From Acidobacteriota bacterium (GTDB lineage: Bacteria; Acidobacteriota; Terriglobia; Acidiferrales; UBA7541), in NCBI GenBank assembly GCA_013289855.1, contig JABCZD010000006.1:62001-126000 (forward strand): a stretch of 64,000 bases of DNA, given 5' to 3'. The translations under genes and the position numbers were made by a program. The notes beneath the pieces are model-generated. The model made no database searches, had not been told where the DNA came from, and saw nothing but the letters and a program-made list of their open reading frames with translations. Below are positions 18,401-25,330 of this stretch, in pieces (within the stretch, counting starts at the first letter, position 1; each line of letters opens with the position of its first letter).

Positions 18401-19376
18401 ACACGTTGCGGTGCATCGGTTGTCGCGGAATTCCCGCCGCATTGAAGAAAAACGGATTGGCATTGAGTCCCGTGGACTCGTGGTCCTCATAAATCACCCC
18501 GTGATAGTCGTTGCTTCCCGACTTCGTCAGCACCGAAACGTGCGCCCCGCTGTTCGCTCCCTGCGAAACGTCGTACATCGACGTATTCACATGCACTTCT
18601 TCCACGGTCTCCTTCGGCGGTGTCGGTAATCCTTGGCCGATCGCGTCGAACACCGACGTGTTCGTCTGTATTTGGCCGCCCGCCAGAAATTGTTCGTTCG
18701 TGTTCAACACAAACCGGCTCTCCCCGATCGAACTCGCCGAAAGCCCGTTGAACAGGTTGTTCGCCGTTACCGAATTGAAGCTGAAACTGTTGCTCGTGTC
18801 CCGCTGTCCATTCGCGAAAATGTCCTGGTTTCCCAACCCCGCGTTCACACCCGTCCCGCTCAGAAAGTCCGCGTTCACCCCCGGCGAAAGAATGGCCAGT
18901 TGCGTAAAACTACCCGTTCCCAGTGGGATGTTTTCGATCAGGTCGCTGCCTAGCGTGTAGCCGTTGGTCATGTCCGTCTGGTTCAGCACCGGCGTCGACT
19001 TCACCGTCACCGTCGACGACACCTCTCCGGGCTGCAGCGACGCATTGACCGTCGCCGTGCGGTTTCCTTGCACCACAATTTGCGAGAACACCTCGGTCTT
19101 GAATCCGCCCCTCGTGAACGTCACCTCATACGTGCCGATCGGCAAGTCCACGAAACTGAACGATCCATCCTTCTTTGTTTCCGCGGTCCGCGCCAACCCT
19201 GTCTCCACATTGTGAATCTTCACCCCGGCGCTTGCCACCACCGCTCCCGAGCTGTCTGTCACCGTGCCGTTAATCGATCCCAAAGTCTGCTGCGCCCGCA
19301 GCGTTCCCGCACCTACCAATGCCAGCGCTACAAACATGCAAAACGCAAGACAGGACCTGCGCACAAAGTTCCTCAT
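15459..19376 (-). CDS. Oar-like TonB-dependent receptor with carboxypeptidase-regulatory domain
   Basis: A 1305-residue outer-membrane protein. The signal peptide is FCMFVALALVGAGTLRAQ. Next comes a carboxypeptidase-regulatory/CarbopepD_reg beta-sandwich (LGSINGTVTDSSGAVVASAG, then DGSFSFVDLPIGTYEV and AGFK-like TRGGFKTE), a plug region (ETVEEVHVNTSMYDVSQGANSG) and a long beta-barrel ending in QFALHLTY with a terminal aromatic, as expected for barrel insertion. Expanded families of such receptors are typical of Acidobacteriota and are usually linked to uptake of large molecules, often carbohydrates; the substrate here is unknown. The ATG at 19376 follows GGAGGGG. No ExbB/TonB or SusD-like partner is adjacent. 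Confidence 0.92.
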   Translation of the reverse strand: MRNFVRRSCLAFCMFVALALVGAGTLRAQQTLGSINGTVTDSSGAVVASAGVKIHNVETGLARTAETKKDGSFSFVDLPIGTYEVTFTRGGFKTEVFSQIVVQGNRTATVNASLQPGEVSSTVTVKSTPVLNQTDMTNGYTLGSDLIENIPLGTGSFTQLAILSPGVNADFLSGTGVNAGLGNQDIFANGQRDTSNSFSFNSVTANNLFNGLSASSIGESRFVLNTNEQFLAGGQIQTNTSVFDAIGQGLPTPPKETVEEVHVNTSMYDVSQGANSGAHVSVLTKSGSNDYHGVIYEDHESTGLNANPFFFNAAGIPRQPMHRNVFGATLGGPIKKDKLFFYGSYQGQRVTDATNGSTEFANVPCVDPTNPTPATCLSSDRSAATLATLASGLNCGTPGNSPCVTASQIDPASLKLLQAKTSNGQFLIPSASVFNPTLIGTLGGNALNSGPPSTFSADQVNANIDYVFNANDRLAGKYYFQNDPSTSPFAVSQVLGFAQSLQAGSQVFSLDNTTVLTPNTTWDQRIGFIRQVANATTGQQIAPSDVGINILGSSVFPGIAVSDGGSGTGFGLNIGPSNNFANAGVFQNHFQIGTTYNWTHGRHAVSLGFDGDYGQLNVTNRENEVATFNFSTFSDFATGTMGGRSGSGLLLNGETNRYFRAKQTGVYAQDSFKMRSNLTITAGLRWDWDGPLTEKNGLLTNFYPKDYNFDLATDTINDIGLVVAGNNSEFCKTKEPFCVNNSTLTGRQWLFQPRIGVAWTPSFLKNVVVRAGFGLYADRGEFFTEFSASAGLGISGPFGVTTEQPFTVPFNTTCTGQGCLGNNPFGTVAPPSPPANFTGVEALVHNLSGLSGCVVVTPTCTPTGTPELSFLFGGYDPANTLPYSENWTLDVQWQPFASLLLDVGYVGNHGQHLLLPIPFNQPGIATPTHPINGQIYSYGYQATDANGGFGTLLTEQVGTTNGEFTGADGNTGLRTPFVGYNPNSDFWEAEGVSNYNALQVSVKKLLSHGLTVNASYTWSHTLDEGSGISEGLFFNGNNPLQPSTAYGNSGFDRTHVITVSYVYNVPNLTKSSGFLKYVANGWGISGITTAESGLPYSVIDFSGTVGSQYFSADNFITNPLLAIPGGTVASTKLQGTTGVNPMNPVLNGALFGVLINAPGTNGVPPCGPTTDNASPTAACDFSETAFAGAARNAYRGPFQARFDSSVFKTIRLKERIGLRFEAQFFNIFNHPSFDAPNANFSLDPCFGPNVQTSPSGFSCQWLGTIPGVAGSGGAIGNGKAPFGAGFIQNTIGSPRLIQFALHLTY

Positions 19377-19735
19377 CAGAACACACCCCTCCAATAGCGA
19401 ATTTACTTACAAACACACCCGGGCGGCGTCACGAGCCCTGACGGATTGCAACTCTCGTGGCACCGCTTTATCACAGCTTTTTCGGAACGCGGTATTCAAA
19501 AATTAAGCGAGTCAGATTAACGATTCAGAAACGCCAGATTACCGACCTGTGAATTCCACCCTGTTCGCTTGCGTCAACCTCTCTGGTCTTGGCGACGCCC
19601 CACCGCACCGCGCCCTCGTCCGAACCCTAGACGCAGTATTAGTACCGCCGGTACCTCTACGGTCCATTTTCCCGAATCGGAACACTGCGCATGAGCACCG
19701 CGTGTGCGCGGTCTAACATTTCCCCAAAATATCCC

Positions 19736-19764
19736 TTGACGTCCCGCCACGTATTTGGTATATT
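19736..19764 (+). promoter_or_regulatory. Sigma-70-type promoter
   Basis: TTGACG (19736-19741), a 17-bp spacer, then TATATT (19759-19764), followed by AT-rich aattaa. Transcription would start near 19771, about 240 nt before the next coding start. Confidence 0.7.
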
Positions 19765-19771
19765 AATTAAT

Positions 19772-19943
19772 GGTTAGAGGTGTATCTTGGCCTCGCCGAA
19801 GTTGCGCCGGCCTGGCCGTGGCACGCCACGTTCTCGTAGTTACCACCTGGCTAACACTTTGGCCTCCTAACTCCTTTGCAACGAACACTTGCAGAAGGTT
19901 GTGAAAACAAAGGAACTTTAACTCCCTTTGTTTTCACAACCTT
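19772..19943 (+). ncRNA. Candidate structured RNA or leader
   Basis: Directly downstream of the promoter, gttag-aggtg (19773-19782) can pair with cacct-gg-ctaac (19844-19855). Between them is a cgtgg-cacg-ccacg hairpin. About 40 nt further is a long inverted repeat. It could be a small RNA or a 5' leader of the gene at 20011. No match to a known RNA family is claimed. Confidence 0.3.
19895..19943. repeat. 19-bp perfect inverted repeat
   Basis: aaggttgtgaaaacaaagg (19895-19913) and its exact complement (19925-19943) flank an 11-nt loop. It is AT-richer than its surroundings. There is no T-run after it, so it is not a standard terminator. Confidence 0.8.
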
Positions 19944-20010
19944 TGAAGAAACACAAGGCGGGTAGTCCGATTGCTTTACAGAAACTCCCGCTTTCATTAC
20001 TCTAATTGCT

Positions 20011-20454
20011 ATGTGGAATGTTGAAGATCGCTTCTCGTCCAAATCTATTGAAGGCCTAGCCGCCCTCGGTTTTTCCGTCGGCAGCACTCGCGGCGTGGTC
20101 CGCGTTGAAAAATACGGCTGCGGCGCCGAATTTCGTCAGGGTACCGATGGCGCCTTTCAGATGACCATTCTCCCCACCATCATGCTGAAAGGGCAGTTCA
20201 CCCGCTTGTGGGACGCCGGCTACCAAAAATTTCTCCTCGCCGACGACGGCGTAAAACTCCCCGCCCTCGCCACGCATCTCGAAGGCCTGCGCAGATTCAA
20301 CGAAGAGCTGCGCACCGCTCTCGGCGTTCCAACTTTTTACAACGAAGCCCTCGGCTCCGTCAGCCAAGTCAGCGTCTACGATCGCGTCAAAGGCCGCACC
20401 GGCGACGTCCCGGACAAAACCGTCGGCGCGCACAGCCCCGGCGGCCATCATTAG
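20011..20454 (+). CDS. Conserved-looking hypothetical protein (147 aa)
   Basis: No family recognised. The protein starts MWNVEDRFSSKSIEGLAALG, is soluble in appearance and has a mixed alpha/beta composition with a His/Gly-rich end (GAHSPGGHH). There is no signal peptide, transmembrane helix or catalytic motif. Codon use resembles its neighbours and the long minus-strand frame opposite it looks like a shadow. There is no clear ribosome site before the ATG. It would be transcribed from the promoter at 19736 with a structured leader. It is followed by a palindromic repeat and then a receiver-like gene on the same strand. Confidence 0.65.
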   Translation: MWNVEDRFSSKSIEGLAALGFSVGSTRGVVRVEKYGCGAEFRQGTDGAFQMTILPTIMLKGQFTRLWDAGYQKFLLADDGVKLPALATHLEGLRRFNEELRTALGVPTFYNEALGSVSQVSVYDRVKGRTGDVPDKTVGAHSPGGHH

Positions 20455-20479
20455 GAATCACCGCCGCTCGACGCTTTTT

Positions 20480-20503
20480 TGTAGCGGCCGCCTTCTGAGG
20501 CGG
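20480..20503. repeat. Palindromic repeat, family B, copy 1
   Basis: tgtagcggccgccttctgaggcgg: the ccgcct-tctg-aggcgg stem plus a flanking gtagcgg tag. The same sequence occurs inverted at 44850-44873 and in part near 35.36 kb. Confidence 0.65.
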
Positions 20504-20574
20504 ACGCTTTTCGTGAACAGCGCCGCGATACCGTCCGTCCAAGCAACTCTCACCACGAAAGGACCTTCTTAATC

Positions 20575-20925
20575 ATGGGTAGAGTCATCGCTCTAATGGA
20601 CGATCTTTTCTTTCAGATGAAACTAGCCGAAACCGCCAAACACCTGGGCGTCGAAATAAAGGTCGCCACCAATGCCGATGCCCTCCAAACCTTGCTCGAT
20701 CCCTTACCCAAACTCGTGGTCATTGACCTAAACGCGCGCAGCAACCCCATCGCCGCCGTGCAGCAACTGCGCCACTCCTATCCCGATCTGCGCATCGTCG
20801 CGTTCCTCTCTCACGTGCAGCGCGATCTCGCCGCGCAAGCGCAAGCCGCCGGTTGCACCGAAGTTCTGCCACGTTCCGCCTTCACGCAAAATCTCGCCGC
20901 CATTCTCGAAACCGCCAAGGACTAA
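20575..20925 (+). CDS. Degenerate receiver (CheY-like) protein
   Basis: A 116-residue single-domain protein with receiver-like order. Asp9-Asp10 (VIALMDD) and a phospho-acceptor-like Asp51 (VVIDLN) are present, followed by FLSHV and a final AGCTEVLPRSAF. The Lys that closes the phosphorylation site in true receivers is replaced by Arg. No output domain follows and no histidine kinase is nearby. It may be a weakly phosphorylatable or pseudo-receiver adaptor; that is inference. Its stop abuts the ATG of the next gene with no gap, so the two are probably co-translated. GAAAGGA lies upstream of the start, about 12 nt away. Confidence 0.7.
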   Translation: MGRVIALMDDLFFQMKLAETAKHLGVEIKVATNADALQTLLDPLPKLVVIDLNARSNPIAAVQQLRHSYPDLRIVAFLSHVQRDLAAQAQAAGCTEVLPRSAFTQNLAAILETAKD

Positions 20926-21987
20926 ATGCTTCCGAATCTCATGCCCGCGCATTTCGCAACAAAATCCTCGCGGCCACATCTTCCAGCCGCCGTCGTTGCC
21001 CCCATCGTTGCAATGACCAAGATGATTTTTTTCCTCACCGTTATTTCTCTCGTGCCGTTCCCATCCCTCACTCTCGCGCAAGAGTCCAGTTCCCTTACCT
21101 CTCCCTCGGACGCCCCTGTCGCCTCCGGTCCCTCCGGTGCGCTGAGCCAGGCGCTTTCCGCCGCTTGCTCGCAATCGCAAATCGAGTTCGCAAAATTTCT
21201 GACCGCTCGCAACAAACAATCCTTCGCCCGCATGACTCCCGCTGCGCGCATCTCCCTCATGAAACGCTTCGTGCTTCTCAGCCAACCCGGCAAGCCTACC
21301 GTCACGCTGAATCCCTCGGGACGCCCCACCGTGCGCTGCGATACTCCCGACGGCGCGGCGGAAATTCAAATCGGGGGCGCCGATCAGCAAGACAATCTCG
21401 CTTTTTTCCCGGTCGAACTCCGCGACGCTACTGACACCGCCGGCACCGACGTCATCCGCGTAAACATGGGTCTCATCCGCGAAGACAATCAATGGCGCAT
21501 TCTCTCCATCGGCCTCGTCCTTCTCGATCTGCCCTCTCTCGAACTCGAATGGAATTCCGCGGAAATGACCGCCAACGAAAACGCCGCCCTCGAATCCCTC
21601 AAAGCCGTGGCGCAAGCCATCGAAATTTATCGCCGCACGTACACGCGTCTGCCAGACACTCTCTCCCAGCTCGGCCCGCGCCCCGAAGCTCCCAAGACTC
21701 CCAGCGGCAAAACTCCTGCACCTAAAGCAAGCGACAAGCCTTCCGCTGAATTCGCCGATCTGCTCGACGCCGATCTCGCCGCCGGAAAAAAAGACGGCTA
21801 CGCCTTTCGCTACGTTATCCTTGGCGCCAGCGGCCTCGGTGCCGTCGCGCAATTTGAACTCGCCGCTTCCCCCGCCCCTTACGGCCAGGCCGGACGCCGC
21901 TCCTTCTTTCGCGACGCCAACGGCACCATTCACGCCGCCGATCGCAAAGGCGCCATCGGCAGCATCTCCGACCCCAAAGCCGAATAG
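20926..21987 (+). CDS. Secreted hypothetical protein with pseudopilin-like C-terminal region
   Basis: 353 residues from an ATG directly after the preceding stop (AAGGA 4-5 nt upstream). A later ATG at 21013 would begin right at the signal peptide MTKMIFFLTVISLVPFPSLTLAQ. The middle (about 80-200) is an unrecognised alpha/beta domain. From about 215 on it resembles the C-terminal part of GspG-like pseudopilins often found in acidobacterial secreted proteins: AVAQAIEIYRRTYTRLPDTL, then KDGYAFRYVI and GRRSFFRDANGTIHAA. A Pro/Lys-rich linker (about 250-270) separates the two halves. No function can be assigned. It may work with the receiver-like protein encoded just upstream. Confidence 0.6.
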   Translation: MLPNLMPAHFATKSSRPHLPAAVVAPIVAMTKMIFFLTVISLVPFPSLTLAQESSSLTSPSDAPVASGPSGALSQALSAACSQSQIEFAKFLTARNKQSFARMTPAARISLMKRFVLLSQPGKPTVTLNPSGRPTVRCDTPDGAAEIQIGGADQQDNLAFFPVELRDATDTAGTDVIRVNMGLIREDNQWRILSIGLVLLDLPSLELEWNSAEMTANENAALESLKAVAQAIEIYRRTYTRLPDTLSQLGPRPEAPKTPSGKTPAPKASDKPSAEFADLLDADLAAGKKDGYAFRYVILGASGLGAVAQFELAASPAPYGQAGRRSFFRDANGTIHAADRKGAIGSISDPKAE

Positions 21988-22292
21988 CGCACGGCCCTTG
22001 GCCGCAAACTTTCGCGCAGTAATTTGGTGTGCGGCGGTTTACCTTGAGCGCTCTGCGCGATGGGCTTGACGCCGCTTTCGCGGTTATTGCGCCTTCTTGA
22101 TCCGAGCGTTTACTCGCGTACTCTCACCCCACTCCCTGTTACCAATAAGCAATCCCCGCTTTAGTACTCTTGTCCCGCACTAAGCTTTCTCTCACAATGG
22201 TCTCGGGTCATTCCTTTCTTCCCGCGCCGCTTTCTCGCGACAGCGAGTTTAGCGACTGCCCGCAAGGTCTCCGCAGGCTTACGGAGACTTGC
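21988..22292. other. Intergenic region with a repeat of family C
   Basis: 305 bp with no convincing gene start until 22293. It includes a split copy of the gtgcggcgg...cttgacgccgctttcgc palindromic repeat (22023-22083) in which the two halves are separated by about 20 nt of unrelated sequence. Confidence 0.5.
22023..22083. repeat. Palindromic repeat, family C, copy 1 (interrupted)
   Basis: tttggtgtgcggcggttt at 22023-22040 and gggcttgacgccgctttcgc at 22062-22081. Together they match the compact copy at 24173-24203 but with an insertion in the loop. Confidence 0.5.
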
Positions 22293-22664
22293 ATGCCGGA
22301 TCCACCGGCGGACCGTCGCGGCTCGCCTCGGTTCCCTGTAGCCATGGACGCGGAAGCCACCGACCTGCTCACACGGACGATGGTAAAGCTGCGTTGCTCC
22401 GACCTCAGCTTAAGCGGCTGTTACCTGGACACTCTCAATCCCATGGATCCCGGTACGCCCGTGTGGGTCCATCTCGTACACGGTGGCCACATCTTCGAAG
22501 CGCAGGGCAAGGTAGCGTACGCGGTTCTCCGCCTCGGCATGGGCGTCGCTTTCGCACAACCCATCCCCGCGGACCAGTTGGCCGTTCTTAGTGACTGGCT
22601 CGCGGAAGCCGGCGCCTCCACCACTCCGCAGCCTTCACTTTTCGGCAGCAGCGCATCGCGCTAG
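22293..22664 (+). CDS. PilZ domain protein
   Basis: A 123-residue PilZ protein. The c-di-GMP binding motifs are recognisable: DRRGSPRFPVAM (the RR-x-xxR-like element) and CSDLSLSGCYLDT (D-x-S-x-x-G), followed by GKVAYAVLRLGMGVAFAQ. The start at 22293 is preceded by GGAG at a 6-nt spacing; the open frame continues upstream to 22170 without a ribosome site and is not PilZ-like there. Unlike the PilZ protein at 9.5 kb, this one is not paired with a cyclase. The binding residues are better conserved, so c-di-GMP binding is likely. The downstream target is unknown. Confidence 0.85.
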   Translation: MPDPPADRRGSPRFPVAMDAEATDLLTRTMVKLRCSDLSLSGCYLDTLNPMDPGTPVWVHLVHGGHIFEAQGKVAYAVLRLGMGVAFAQPIPADQLAVLSDWLAEAGASTTPQPSLFGSSASR

Positions 22665-22725
22665 CCATTCGGTTCGTTCTCCGCCCAATTCACGTTTGTA
22701 ACCAACCTGCGTTGACGCTACTATC

Positions 22726-23823
22726 ATGGAATTCCCAATGCGCTCGCTTGCTTCACTTTTTCGCGCGACTTTGCTGCTTTTGCTCGTGGCCTGCTTCCTC
22801 CCGGTCTCCGCCGATCCTCGCGCGCAAAGCGATTCCATCTTCGGCCCACTCCCTGTCTTCGAATTTCACAGCGGTTTCTGGCTCAATCTTCATCACATGC
22901 TTTACGAGCAGGCCAAAGCGCTACGCGACCCTTCCGAACATCCCACGCCCGGCAAATACGCACACTCGTTTCTTGACCGCGCTCCCGAGCCGCATCCCGC
23001 GCTAACGGCCGCCGAGCAGCGCCTCTGGAACGACGCCGTCAATTTCTACGTCGTCAATTACGCCGATCGCGACCTGCTCTTCAGCAACGATTTGGTAATC
23101 CTGAAAAATCAGCTCGGCGATTTCGAAGATTGCGACGAACTCTCTGGCGCAAAAAAGAAAACTTGCGACGCCGGCCTGCCCCCCAACATCACTCACGTTT
23201 TAGAATCCGCCGGCGCCATCTATCGCGCCCACTATTGGTCCGCCCACGACCGCGCCAACCGCCAGTGGATCGCCATGATCGCGCCGCTCATTCGCGAACA
23301 AGGCGTCGGCATCTCCGAGCGTCTTGCCGCCGCTTATCAAACCAAGTGGCCCAAGCCCAAAATTCGCGTCGACGTTTCTGTCTACGCCAACTGGGCCGGC
23401 GCCTACACCACGCTCGATCCGCTGCGCGTCACCATCTCCAGCCTCGACCCACGCAATCAAGATACCGCCGCGCTTGAAGTCCTTTTCCACGAAGCCTCCC
23501 ACGGCATCGCCGAACCCGTCGAGCAAGCCATCGTCCGCGAATGTCGCCAGCGCGACAAAGCCATTCCCCGCGACCTCTGGCACGCCCTAGTTTCCTACAC
23601 CACCGGCGAACTCATCTACACCGCCATGACTCCTGATAACTCCATCTCTCCCCCCGATAACTCCGTCCCCGGTGGCGGCGCCAGCCCCTACGCTATTCGC
23701 GAAGGCCTCTACGCCCGCGGCTGGGACGACTATCTCCCTCTACTCACCCGCTTTTGGCAACCCTACCTCGACGGCCACGCCTCCTTCGACGACGCCATCG
23801 CCCGCATGGTCTCCTCCCTCTAA
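22726..23823 (+). CDS. Secreted protein with HEASH motif, putative metallopeptidase
   Basis: 365 residues with an N-terminal signal sequence (SLFRATLLLLLVACFLPVSA). An HExxH-type motif, LEVLFHEASHGIAEPVEQ, lies near residue 260, in the C-terminal third, followed by a predicted helical region with WHALVSYTTGELIYTAM that could supply a Glu ligand. No known peptidase family was recognised with certainty. A segment rich in Pro, Asp and Gly (PDNSISPPDNSVPGGG) follows. It is likely periplasmic or exported. The second ATG at 22738 is an alternative start. It sits alone between a PilZ gene and a small basic protein. Protease function is inference from the motif only. Confidence 0.65.
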   Translation: MEFPMRSLASLFRATLLLLLVACFLPVSADPRAQSDSIFGPLPVFEFHSGFWLNLHHMLYEQAKALRDPSEHPTPGKYAHSFLDRAPEPHPALTAAEQRLWNDAVNFYVVNYADRDLLFSNDLVILKNQLGDFEDCDELSGAKKKTCDAGLPPNITHVLESAGAIYRAHYWSAHDRANRQWIAMIAPLIREQGVGISERLAAAYQTKWPKPKIRVDVSVYANWAGAYTTLDPLRVTISSLDPRNQDTAALEVLFHEASHGIAEPVEQAIVRECRQRDKAIPRDLWHALVSYTTGELIYTAMTPDNSISPPDNSVPGGGASPYAIREGLYARGWDDYLPLLTRFWQPYLDGHASFDDAIARMVSSL

Positions 23824-23940
23824 GCTACTGAGATTTTCTCCTAGGATCCGCGCAGGGCGCTTGCCTCTGATCCTGCGGCTTTTCTCGAACTCCGGCACCC
23901 AATTCGCCGCGCCCGGCCCTCTAACGCAAAGGAGCTCAAT

Positions 23941-24165
23941 ATGCCGACAAAAAAATCCTCAACAAAACGAAAATCGCCCAGTCACAAATATGGCCCCGCC
24001 GCCGCAAAAAGCGTGGAACGCGCCATGCACCGCGAAAAGCGCGGCACGCTAAAATCCGGCAAGGGCGGCAAAGGCGGCACCGTCACCTCGCGCAAACAAG
24101 CCATCGCCATCGGCCTCTCCGAAGCCCGCAAAAAAGGCGCAAAAGTCCCCAAAAAGAAATCCTAA
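23941..24165 (+). CDS. Small Lys-rich DUF6496-type protein
   Basis: 74 residues, very basic, with alternating Lys/Gly/Ser (MPTKKSSTKRKSPSHKYG, then GTLKSGKGGKGGTVTSRKQA). The ending IAIGLSEARKKGAKVPKKKS is characteristic of the small DUF6496 family. Function is unknown; the charge suggests nucleic-acid binding. AAAGGAGCTCAAT directly precedes the ATG, a strong ribosome site, so it is probably well translated. Confidence 0.88.
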   Translation: MPTKKSSTKRKSPSHKYGPAAAKSVERAMHREKRGTLKSGKGGKGGTVTSRKQAIAIGLSEARKKGAKVPKKKS

Positions 24166-24172
24166 TATTTTT

Positions 24173-24203
24173 TTTGGAGTGCGGCGGCTTGACGCCGCTT
24201 TCG
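24173..24203. repeat. Palindromic repeat, family C, copy 2
   Basis: ttggagtgcggcggcttgacgccg-type element: cggcg-gctt-gacgccg hairpin with a conserved ttttggagtg flank, immediately after the small basic protein gene, where it could end transcription. The inverted copy is at 43361-43390. Confidence 0.6.
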
Positions 24204-24262
24204 CACATGAATCACTGCCGCCAAATAACGACGAAGCAACGAGGATTATTAGCGCCAGTTTT

Positions 24263-24330
24263 GTGGGTCGGAGCTTCAGCTCCGACATTCAGCAGTCGGC
24301 AACCAATCGGCTTCAGCCCCTGAAGTAACG
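24263..24330. repeat. Bipartite palindromic repeat, family A, copy 2
   Basis: gtcggagc-ttca-gctccgac (24267-24286), then about 20 nt, then atcggcttcagcccctgaa. Same layout as the copies at 14.13 and (inverted) 34.23 kb. Confidence 0.7.
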
Positions 24331-24378
24331 TTCGACAATCTTCATCCGCAACTTGCTTAGTTCACCGAGCGCCACGCC

Positions 24379-25047
24379 TCACGCATCAAACGAAACCCCA
24401 CCCGCGCCCGATCCCGTCGATGTCCCTGAGGACGTCCCCGAACCCGTCCCCGTCGACAATCCATCACCCTGCGAGAATTGTGCAAAGTCCGCCTGCAACG
24501 ACCCATACGCCGTCTGCGCCGCCGTAAGATTCCCCGCCTGCAGCGCCTGCCCCAACTGACTAAACAATGTGCTGATCGGATTCCCCGACCCGCCGCCGGA
24601 CACGCCGCTCGCGCCGCCCAGCCGGTGATGCTGATGCTCGCGTTGCACCGGCCCCGCCGGACTCTTCCCCCCCACGCCCTGAAGATCCTGCTGCAGCGTA
24701 GAAAAATCCGATTGCGCCGCCGACAAATTTCCCGACTTCAAATCCTGCGCCAACTGCTGGAACGCCTGCGTAACCGGATTACCCACATTGCCGCCCGGCC
24801 CTGCTGCAGTCGTACTTCCCGCTGAAGCCGTACTTCCCGCCCCCGTCGCAGCTCCGCCAGACGCCCCACTCCCCTGCGCCCGTCCCTGCTGCAACGCCGA
24901 AAAATCCGTCTGCGCCGCAGACAAATTTCCCGCCGCCAAATCCTGCCCCAACTGCTGAAACTCCTGCTTCAACTTCTGCGCCGCCGTCTGCACTCCCTGC
25001 GCCGCACCAATTCCAAACAATCCGCTCAAGATCCCCGTAACCGCCAT
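24379..25047 (-). CDS. Triple-repeat Gln/Ala/Gly-rich protein
   Basis: 222 residues with no recognised family. Three copies of a helical unit of about 25 residues are visible: QEFQQLGQDLAAGNLSAAQT near residue 29, AFQQLAQDLKSGNLSAAQSD near 95 and LFSQLGQALQAGNLTAAQTA near 160. They are joined by Gly/Ser/Thr/Ala-rich linkers. The pattern D/G-NLSAAQ-x-x-[FY]-x-x-LQ recurs in each. The start is preceded by GGGGGGAA. The N-terminus (MAVTGILSGLFGIGAAQGVQ) is only mildly hydrophobic. It could be a secreted or surface repeat protein or a helical scaffold; function is unknown. Confidence 0.7.
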   Translation of the reverse strand: MAVTGILSGLFGIGAAQGVQTAAQKLKQEFQQLGQDLAAGNLSAAQTDFSALQQGRAQGSGASGGAATGAGSTASAGSTTAAGPGGNVGNPVTQAFQQLAQDLKSGNLSAAQSDFSTLQQDLQGVGGKSPAGPVQREHQHHRLGGASGVSGGGSGNPISTLFSQLGQALQAGNLTAAQTAYGSLQADFAQFSQGDGLSTGTGSGTSSGTSTGSGAGGVSFDA

Positions 25048-25330
25048 GGCGTTCCCCCCTCACCAAACTCCGGTGTCCACGATGCTCAATCGGCAGTCCG
25101 CCGCAAGACTTCAGCGCCGCCACAGTCCCATCAAGCACCTGCTATGCCAACCGCTCCCCACAACGCCACGCACAACGCCACGCGCAACCTCCTCCATCGC
25201 AACGTCTTACCCAAGCCCCAACCACCGCCGCCTCCCATCCGCACACCACGTAGGCAAGCTCGCCACGCCAACCCGGCAATCCTTGCCGGCCTGTTCCGGT
25301 TGCCCGTCTTCTGGGTCTAAGTCCTCGGAC

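Larger units (their letters stand above)
19377..20010. other. 634-bp intergenic region with promoter and structured elements
   Basis: It separates the divergent TonB-receptor gene and a small hypothetical gene. It holds a near-consensus plus-strand promoter (19736-19764), a foldable GC-rich stretch (19773-19855) and a 19-bp inverted repeat (19895-19943), each listed separately. The left 350 bp must contain the receptor promoter, but no convincing -35/-10 was found. No protein-coding stretch is credible. Confidence 0.7.

Noticed and set aside
19851-20087. Short minus-strand frame in the large intergenic region
   Set aside because: It spans the 19-bp inverted repeat and overlaps the plus-strand gene; no ribosome site.
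20728-21933. Minus-strand open frame (401 codons) opposite the receiver and secreted-protein genes
   Set aside because: Gly-rich antisense product with no motif; plus-strand genes have a signal peptide and better starts.
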